Part shown: positions 8,004 through 13,374 of the stretch, piece after piece
Layout: every line of letters starts with the position of its first letter
How positions within the stretch are numbered: position 1 is the stretch's first letter
Assembly: GCA_902495155.1 (NCBI GenBank)
Contig: CABUWD010000059.1
Span: forward strand, 1 to 13,374
Reading direction: 5' to 3'
Source: an uncultured Collinsella sp.
GTDB lineage: Bacteria; Actinomycetota; Coriobacteriia; Coriobacteriales; Coriobacteriaceae
Length of the DNA stretch: 13,374 nt
Position numbers and translations under genes: made by a program
Notes under the pieces: model-generated
The model's input: only the letters and a program-made list of their open reading frames with translations
What the model was told of the DNA's origin: nothing
Databases searched by the model: none

Positions 8004-8513
8004 TCAATGGAATACATCCGAAGCGTTTTCGGCAGCATCATCGGCGAAGGCGGGATTAGCCTTTACGCGGCGCTCGCCCTCGATGTATTTGACGATTTGA
8101 TCAATCGTCTGGTTGGCGTGGCTCTTGAGCTTGCGCTCATAGAAGAAGAGGCCGAGCTTGCCGCGCGTACCAGACGTGTTGCCACCCACACCCTGAAAAT
8201 CCTCGGTATAGGTGAGCTCGCAGGCACCATCGCCAGCAGGTGCAGCCTCATAGCGCATGGTATTGATGCCCGCCGCATACTGAAAACGGACCTCATAGAG
8301 ACACGGGTAGTCAAAGTGCTTAATCTTAACCTTGATCGCCGTGCCCTTGGCCTTGCCTTTTGCGGACTGGGCGTGCTTCTCGTACTTATAGCCGTTGAGC
8401 TTGTTGCGGCTGGGATGCTTGCCCGTGGCGTTCTCGATATCCTGCATGATGGACCCCGCCAGAGCGTCAAAAAGCTCCTCCGGCGTCACCTTAAGCGTTT
8501 TGATGAGCTGCAT
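8004..8513 (-). CDS. DUF3284-like conserved protein of unknown function
   Basis: A 169-residue soluble protein without signal peptide or membrane segment. The opening MQLIKTLKVTPEELFDAL, the SIMQDIENATGK segment, the lysine-rich middle (KAKGTAIKVKIKHF), the ELTYTEDF strand (119-126) and a C-terminal amphipathic stretch ending near IDQIVKYIEGE resemble the DUF3284 family from memory. That family is mostly reported from Firmicutes and has no known function. The alternation of strands around a final long helix is reminiscent of START/SRPBCC-like ligand-binding folds, but this is inference. About 20 residues after that helix (from about 150) look disordered. The ATG at 8513 is supported by AAGGAG (8519-8524) 5 bases upstream. 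G+C is host-like, unlike the MFS gene that follows 103 bases later. Confidence 0.8.
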   Translation of the reverse strand: MQLIKTLKVTPEELFDALAGSIMQDIENATGKHPSRNKLNGYKYEKHAQSAKGKAKGTAIKVKIKHFDYPCLYEVRFQYAAGINTMRYEAAPAGDGACELTYTEDFQGVGGNTSGTRGKLGLFFYERKLKSHANQTIDQIVKYIEGERRVKANPAFADDAAENASDVFH

Positions 8514-8546
8514 GATAGCTCCTTATTCGTTTGAACCGTTCGAGCC

Positions 8547-8552
8547 ATTGTA
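8547..8552 (-). promoter_or_regulatory. Possible -10 element for the DUF3284-like gene
   Basis: TACAAT on the minus strand, one mismatch from TATAAT, lies 33 bases before the ATG at 8513 and 22 bases beyond the palindrome that follows addA. No recognisable -35 box is present at 16-18 bases. If real, it would separate this gene from the addAB transcript and could also serve the MFS gene. Confidence 0.35.
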
Positions 8553-8574
8553 CCGCCCCAGGCTCTCCCATGCG

Positions 8575-8637
8575 TTGCGGTGAAACGCGGACTGTTTGGC
8601 AGCTTTTTTGGCCAAAACAGTCCGTATTCCACCGCAA
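8575..8637. repeat. 63-base nested palindrome between addA and the DUF3284-like gene
   Basis: Outer arms TTGCGGTG (8575-8582) and CACCGCAA (8630-8637) pair over 8 bases. A symmetric 5/5-base internal loop follows (8583-8587 against 8625-8629). The inner arms CGGACTGTTT (8588-8597) and AAACAGTCCG (8615-8624) pair over 10 bases. The pairing continues through GGC (8598-8600) with GCC (8611-8613) past one bulged A (8614), leaving a 10-base loop (8601-8610). A 12-base palindrome TTTTGGCCAAAA (8606-8617) offers a competing small hairpin. The element begins 12 bases after the addA stop. It lacks a U-run on the 3' side for the minus-strand transcript, so it is not a textbook intrinsic terminator. It could still block 3' exonucleases or end transcription. 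Its neat architecture also suits a dispersed palindromic (REP/MITE-like) repeat; copy number cannot be judged here. Confidence 0.8.
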
Positions 8638-8649
8638 GTTATCTGAGGG

Positions 8650-11600
8650 CTAGAGGTTGTAGGTGACCACTTGAGGTTCGGCGGGTTCGACGAAGATGGT
8701 TGGATCGGCCTGTTCCACGCGGACGAACTTGACGGTCACGGCCTCAAAGCCCGCCTTGTGCAACACGTCGGCGTAGACGCGCGCCTGCAGGGCGTGCTTC
8801 TCGAGCAGCTGTTCCGGCGTCTCGTCCGGTGCGCCGCCCGTCTTGTAGTCGATGACCAGCGCGCGTGACGAATCCGCCGGGTTCGTCGCCAAAGCGTCGA
8901 TGGCGCCCTCGGCATAGGCACCGTAGCGAGCGATGTCCTCGTCCTCGCAGCCCAGCGAAAAGAACGACACCTCGGCGCGAACGCACGGCCACGCGAGCAG
9001 GTCGGCACGAACAGCCGACTTGAGCCAGCGGTCCAGGGCAACGTCGAAGCGCTCGCGCTGCTCCGGCGTCAGGCGCCACAGGCGCGTCAGCGCATCGGCA
9101 CGCTCAGCGGGCAGCGCATCGGCACCCATCTCGATCAGCCACTGGCAGGCGGCATGGAACGCCGAACCCAAGGCCATGGGATTGCCGGCGGGCTCGACAG
9201 CGGCCACGTCTGCATCCGTCATCTCGGAACCATCCGACTCCGCATCATCGCCGGCCTCGTCCATGGGCACGTGCGCCTCGGCAGCACGGTCCTCGGACTC
9301 GGCATGCAGCGCCGCGGCAATTGACGAGTAGCTGTACGAATCGCGCACCGGATACGGGCAGATGCCCATGCGCACGCCCACCGCCTGGGGATACACGAGC
9401 TCAAACGCATCGGGCTCGGGGTCGGCAGGACCGGGAACGGCGGCGCGGGCATCTGCACCGGCGCCCTCCGGCTCCGCATCGCCACGAACAAGCCTGCCCT
9501 CGGCATCCAATGAAGCGTTGGCCTCAAACGCCTGCTCGCCAAAGGTAAAGCCCGCGAGCGAAATGAGCTCGTAGTCGCCCGGCTGGGAGTTGTCGAACAC
9601 CAGACGGTCGGCATCGAGCTGTGGCACGTCCAGAGCGTCGGTCGGCAAAATACGGCGCAGTACGTCGTAGGTCAGATCGGTCTCGACGTCAAAGGTCGGC
9701 GCACACAGCTTGCCACGGCTCACGCCGGCATCCATCGCCAAGATCACCAGCTCGCGCGCACGCGTCATGGCAACGTAGAGTAAGCGGGCCCGCTCCTCGA
9801 GCGAAAGCTGCAGGTCGTCGTTGCGCAGGCGAGCAAATGCCTCGGCGGGAGAACCCGTCGCGCAGACGTCCTCCATGAGCTCCGGCGGCAACCATAGCGA
9901 CGCGCCCTTACCCTTAAACGCATGCTCAAACTGCTTTTTGACGTCATCGCCCTTTACGAACGTGCCGTCGGCGAGCTTAACGCCGTCGAAGCGTGCCGGC
10001 AGCGCCACGACCTGCGCTCCGCCCTCGACGCGACCCATCTGTGCCGCACCCGAGGACTTACGCACGCCAAAGCACTCGGCGACCGCCACGACCGGATATT
10101 CCAGACCCTTGGAGGCGTGCACCGTCATGATGCGCACCGCGCCGTCGCCCTCCTCGTTGAGGGCGCCTGGGGCTTCCTTGCCCGCCAAGAAGCGGTCGAA
10201 GGCCAGCGCGATGGAACGCGGCGAGTTGCCGAACTCGGCCTCCGCCTCGGCCACGGCGTCGAGCGCCTTGAGCACGTTGGCGGCAATGGCCTTGCCCTCG
10301 GGACCACGCTGTGCCAGACGCACAAACCAGCCGGAGGCGTTGACCACGTCGCGCGCGATGGCGGCGAACGAATCGCGACCCACGCGACGAAGCGCATACC
10401 GAAGCACCTCGCGGGCGCGCATCACGAGCGGCAAGTCTTGCAAACCCGGCACGTCGAAATCACTCATGATGCCCGCGTCGATATTCCGGCGCGAGGTCTC
10501 CCCCGTCTCGCTATCGAGCCTGGTCGCCAGCGCCAGGAACTCCTGGGCGCCGAGCGCAAACATCGGCGAGGCGAGCAGCGGCATAAGACCCTGCGCCGTA
10601 TCGGCCGGATTGGCGAGCGCACAAACCAGGGAGCGCACCGTCTGCACCTCGGCAGCTTGGGCAAAGACCGAGCCGCCCGCGATGACGCAGTCGAGCCCCT
10701 GGTCGCGGAAGGCCTGCGCGTAGACATCTGCGTTGGTCATGCGGCCCAGCAGCAGCACCATGCCGCCCTGGGGCTGGCCGGCATCGGCAAGTGCGCGGAA
10801 CCGCTCCGCGATCGCGCGGGCCTTGGCCTGTGTGCGCTCCTGCGTACTGCCGCCGGCAACAAAGAGGGCCTGGCGACGCGAGGCGTCCGCCACCAGCGTG
10901 TCCTTGCGGCCATCGCTCGCCTCAAGATCCAAAAAGCCCTGCATCAGGCCGCCGTCGTCGCCATCAAAGACGCGGGCCACGTAGCGCAGCACCTCGTCGT
11001 GGCTGCGGAAGTTGCGCACGAGCTTGACGAGCTCGCCAGCAGGGGCGTCGGCCACGGCAGTCGCCTCGGGCGCGGCAGACGAGCCCACCTTGCGCTCCTG
11101 GCGGCGGAAGACCTCGACCTCGGCGCCGCGGAAACGATAAATCGACTGCTGTGCATCGCCCACGGTACACAGCGCACGCTCACCCGCGCCGGTCAGGTAA
11201 CGGATCAGGTCGACCTGCATCTGGTCGGTATCCTGGAACTCGTCGATCATGACCATCTTAAAGCGGCCCTCGTATGCCGCTCGGATGGCCGGGTAATCGC
11301 GCAGGGCCTCGTAGGCCATGCGCAGCAGGTCGTTGTTGTCGAGGGCAGACTGGCTGGCCTTGAGCGCGCGATACTCGGCCTCCACGGAACGGGCCCGGCC
11401 CCCCAGCGCATCGAGCGCGGGGCCACCGCAGGCGAGCACGATATTGATAAACGCATCGGCGGCCTCGGCCTTGAGCAGTTCGACCTGCTCCTTGGGGAAC
11501 GCCTTGCTCGCCCGCGGCATGGCGCACGACATCATGAGTCGCGCCGCATCGGCCATGGTCTTGCCGCTCGCCTCGAACGCATCGATGGCGTCGAGTGCGA

Positions 11601-12282
11601 CCTGCGCCTTCTCGGTCGAAGCCTTGCTTGCGCCCAGCGCCGCGCGATAGGCATCGGCGAGTGCCGAGGTATCGGCCTGGCCGCGCGCCACGCGCGCGTC
11701 GTCCATACCGCCCGGCAACTGGCTCGACAGCTCCAGCAGGTCGCGCACCAGACCCTTGATGGTCGTACCGCCGCCAAAGGAACCGCCCTCGCCCGCCATG
11801 GGATACCAGGCATAGAGGGCCTTGAGCGATGCCGCGAGCTCGGGGGCGGCATCGGGTGCCGTCGCGCGACCCAGCACATGCTCAACAGCCTGATCCATGA
11901 GCTCGTCGGTATCGGTGAGCACCGTGAACTCGGGGTCGATGCCCAACTCCAGCGCGTGCGCGCGCAGGATACGCGAGCACATGCCGTGAATGGTCGAGAT
12001 CCACGCATCGTCGACGGTCAGGGCCTCCTCGTCCATGCCCTCGTCGATGAGCGCGCGGCGCACGCGGTCACGGATCTCGGCCGCGGCATCTTTGGTAAAG
12101 GTAATGGCGAGCACCTGGTCCAGATGCTCAACGAACGGACCGGATTCGGGCGAGAGCGCGTAGACGATGCGACGCGTGAGGGTAAAGGTCTTGCCCGAAC
12201 CGGCGCCCGCCGAGACAAACAGCGGACGGTCGAGCGTTTTGACGATCTGCAGCTGTTGCGGCATCAAGGTCGAAAGATCCAT
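8650..12282 (-). CDS. addA: AddA-like helicase-nuclease subunit
   Basis: Full-length 1210-residue UvrD/Rep-type 3'-5' helicase fused to a RecB-type nuclease, close to the usual AddA size. Together with AddB it would unwind and resect double-strand breaks and prepare ends for RecA. Helicase motifs in order: Walker A AGAGSGKT (25-32), IDEFQDTD (346-353), VGDAQQSIYRFRG (374-386), LVRNFRS (421-427), MTVHASKGLEYP (719-730) and LLYVAMTRARE (834-844). The nuclease at about 1035-1175 has H1043, E1104, D1129, the D1145-Y-K1147 motif and Q1166-x3-Y1170, so it looks catalytically intact. It has no iron-sulphur cysteine cluster, as expected for AddA. Between the two domains, about 935-1030, is a long acidic Ala/Glu/Asp-rich linker. 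The ATG at 12282 is 3 bases past the addB stop in the same frame (TAG ACC ATG). AGGAGG at 12295-12300 lies 12 bases upstream, inside addB, which suggests translational coupling. Mycobacterial AdnB is a more distant alternative name. Confidence 0.93.
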   Translation of the reverse strand: MDLSTLMPQQLQIVKTLDRPLFVSAGAGSGKTFTLTRRIVYALSPESGPFVEHLDQVLAITFTKDAAAEIRDRVRRALIDEGMDEEALTVDDAWISTIHGMCSRILRAHALELGIDPEFTVLTDTDELMDQAVEHVLGRATAPDAAPELAASLKALYAWYPMAGEGGSFGGGTTIKGLVRDLLELSSQLPGGMDDARVARGQADTSALADAYRAALGASKASTEKAQVALDAIDAFEASGKTMADAARLMMSCAMPRASKAFPKEQVELLKAEAADAFINIVLACGGPALDALGGRARSVEAEYRALKASQSALDNNDLLRMAYEALRDYPAIRAAYEGRFKMVMIDEFQDTDQMQVDLIRYLTGAGERALCTVGDAQQSIYRFRGAEVEVFRRQERKVGSSAAPEATAVADAPAGELVKLVRNFRSHDEVLRYVARVFDGDDGGLMQGFLDLEASDGRKDTLVADASRRQALFVAGGSTQERTQAKARAIAERFRALADAGQPQGGMVLLLGRMTNADVYAQAFRDQGLDCVIAGGSVFAQAAEVQTVRSLVCALANPADTAQGLMPLLASPMFALGAQEFLALATRLDSETGETSRRNIDAGIMSDFDVPGLQDLPLVMRAREVLRYALRRVGRDSFAAIARDVVNASGWFVRLAQRGPEGKAIAANVLKALDAVAEAEAEFGNSPRSIALAFDRFLAGKEAPGALNEEGDGAVRIMTVHASKGLEYPVVAVAECFGVRKSSGAAQMGRVEGGAQVVALPARFDGVKLADGTFVKGDDVKKQFEHAFKGKGASLWLPPELMEDVCATGSPAEAFARLRNDDLQLSLEERARLLYVAMTRARELVILAMDAGVSRGKLCAPTFDVETDLTYDVLRRILPTDALDVPQLDADRLVFDNSQPGDYELISLAGFTFGEQAFEANASLDAEGRLVRGDAEPEGAGADARAAVPGPADPEPDAFELVYPQAVGVRMGICPYPVRDSYSYSSIAAALHAESEDRAAEAHVPMDEAGDDAESDGSEMTDADVAAVEPAGNPMALGSAFHAACQWLIEMGADALPAERADALTRLWRLTPEQRERFDVALDRWLKSAVRADLLAWPCVRAEVSFFSLGCEDEDIARYGAYAEGAIDALATNPADSSRALVIDYKTGGAPDETPEQLLEKHALQARVYADVLHKAGFEAVTVKFVRVEQADPTIFVEPAEPQVVTYNL

Positions 12283-12285
12283 GGT

Positions 12286-13374
12286 CTACACGTCCCTCCT
12301 TACAAACGTTCCTTCGTGGTTATACGAACAGCGCGCATGCGCGGCCTGAGCCGACGTCGGGTCGACGGCGGCAACGTTGCCTGCCTCGAGCTCGCGCAAG
12401 CGCTCGGCGATGCCGACCTCCACGCGATCGAGCAGCGCATCGAAGTCCATGTTGCCGCCCTCGCCGGGAAAGCCCTTCTTAAGCCCCGGGATGCGGCCGT
12501 CACCACGCTCCTCCTCGCGCAGCTCGGCACTCGCGGCGCCTCGCAGCGCCGGCTTGCCGCCCTTGGTCGAAAAATAGAGCGCCGCACGGGTATCCAGATC
12601 CAGCGCCCGGCGCATGGCCTGCGCATAGATAAGCGTCTGGGTATGGGGCGGCAGCCACCGCGGGTCGTCGATGGCGGCCTCGCCCGATTCCTCGTCGCGC
12701 ACCGTGGGGTCGGCGAGTTTAAACTCCTCAACGCCCGTGCGGTGCTTATAGTCGATCACCACGGCGCGGTTCTCGGCATCCACGTCCACACGGTCGATGC
12801 GCCCGCCGAGCGGCCAGCCGGCATACTCAACGTTAAGATCGTTGAAGGCAAACTCAAGGTAGCGCGGAGCAAAAGGAGTCAGCGCCTCGGCTTCATAGGC
12901 AAGCACGCCCTCCAGCTGCGGCAGAATCTCGGCCACCTGACGCTCCTCTACTGGAGAGAGCGGCACGAGCGGGCCCTCGTTGCCACGCTTGGAGGCATGC
13001 TCGACCAAGGTCTCGTCAAAGACCTCGCGCAGCAGCTCCTGGGCACGTGGCAGGTTCTCGGGCGTCACGCGTTCCATGCCCTCCTGGGGCAGACGGGCGT
13101 GCAGGTGTTCCAGCACGTCGTGGACAAAGTTGCCCCTCTCCATATTGCCAAAGCCGGCGTCGATCGACTGGGGCTTCACGCGGTACGAGACGAACCAGCA
13201 TAGCGGGCAGGTCGAATAGGCCTCGATCTGCGAGGCAGACGTCAGGCGCGGCACCAGCGGCGCATCCTCGCCCTCGCCATCGCGACGGCGCAGGACCAGA
13301 TACGGAATGGCTTCATCGCTCAGATGCTGAGGAGCTTCGCAGGTCACGCGCTCGCGCCTAAGACCTTCGCCTGC
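12286..13374 (-). CDS. addB: AddB-like nuclease subunit, C-terminal part (5' end beyond window)
   Basis: The frame is open through the right edge: codons before the internal GTG at 13347 continue to 13374, so the gene is cut by the window and only the last 362 residues are seen. Residues here are numbered from that GTG. The segment is the RecB-type (PD-(D/E)XK) nuclease domain. It has RGNFVHDVLEHLH (H76 probable active-site histidine), GRIDRVD followed by VVIDYKHRTG (DxK catalytic pair) and the TLIYAQAM helix with Q near the tyrosine. AddB proteins carry an Fe-S cluster held by one cysteine before the nuclease and C-x2-C-x5-C after it. Here C47 and C340 are present, but the other two places are H337 and G346. 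The overlap-like spacing to addA and the matching nuclease make an AddAB operon the natural reading. The N-terminal inactive helicase part, which reads Chi in this family, lies outside the window. Confidence 0.85.
   Translation of the reverse strand, partial: AGEGLRRERVTCEAPQHLSDEAIPYLVLRRRDGEGEDAPLVPRLTSASQIEAYSTCPLCWFVSYRVKPQSIDAGFGNMERGNFVHDVLEHLHARLPQEGMERVTPENLPRAQELLREVFDETLVEHASKRGNEGPLVPLSPVEERQVAEILPQLEGVLAYEAEALTPFAPRYLEFAFNDLNVEYAGWPLGGRIDRVDVDAENRAVVIDYKHRTGVEEFKLADPTVRDEESGEAAIDDPRWLPPHTQTLIYAQAMRRALDLDTRAALYFSTKGGKPALRGAASAELREEERGDGRIPGLKKGFPGEGGNMDFDALLDRVEVGIAERLRELEAGNVAAVDPTSAQAAHARCSYNHEGTFVRRDV

Noticed and set aside
9922..13203. A 1093-codon open frame on the plus strand, antisense to addA and addB
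   Set aside because: It spans two well-supported minus-strand genes whose motifs are intact, and its translation has no recognisable domain. GC-rich codons on one strand commonly leave an antisense frame free of stops.

Overview
The window looks like a piece of chromosome from a high-GC member of the Actinobacteria, most likely class Coriobacteriia and perhaps Collinsella. That guess rests on GC-rich coding DNA (37/60 G+C at 4561-4620, 41/60 at 10021-10080), a DnaE-type replicative polymerase with a complete PHP domain, an AddAB-type rather than RecBCD-type nuclease, and the style of the proteins. It is an inference from composition and protein style, not a database match. All six genes lie on the minus strand, so transcription runs from high to low coordinates.

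In transcription order: the 3' part of an addB-like nuclease gene enters at the right edge (13374-12286). It is followed after 3 bases by a full-length addA-like helicase-nuclease gene (12282-8650). Just beyond addA is a 63-base nested palindrome (8575-8637). Next come a small gene for a DUF3284-like protein (8513-8004) and an AT-richer gene for a 12-helix MFS transporter (7900-6701). A 240-base gap follows (6700-6461), then dnaE (6460-2657), and 38 bases further on a SWIM/SNF2-family helicase gene (2618-1) that runs off the left edge before its second RecA-like domain.

Functionally the window is a DNA-maintenance neighbourhood. AddA and AddB form one complex that resects double-strand breaks for RecA loading. 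DnaE is the catalytic subunit of the replicase, and the SNF2 protein is an ATP-dependent DNA translocase probably cotranscribed with it. The MFS gene stands out: two sampled 60-base lines inside it are 27/60 G+C, and it has no evident link to DNA metabolism, so it looks like an acquired cargo gene between the two DNA-metabolism groups.

I see no rRNA, tRNA, CRISPR array, transposase or integrase. I did not find a clearly new multi-gene system. The points most worth a second look are the insertions in DnaE (PHP domain and finger region), the incomplete iron-sulphur ligand set in the AddB-like nuclease, the nested palindrome after addA, and the MFS island with a short orphan reading frame and a 10-base inverted repeat at its downstream edge.
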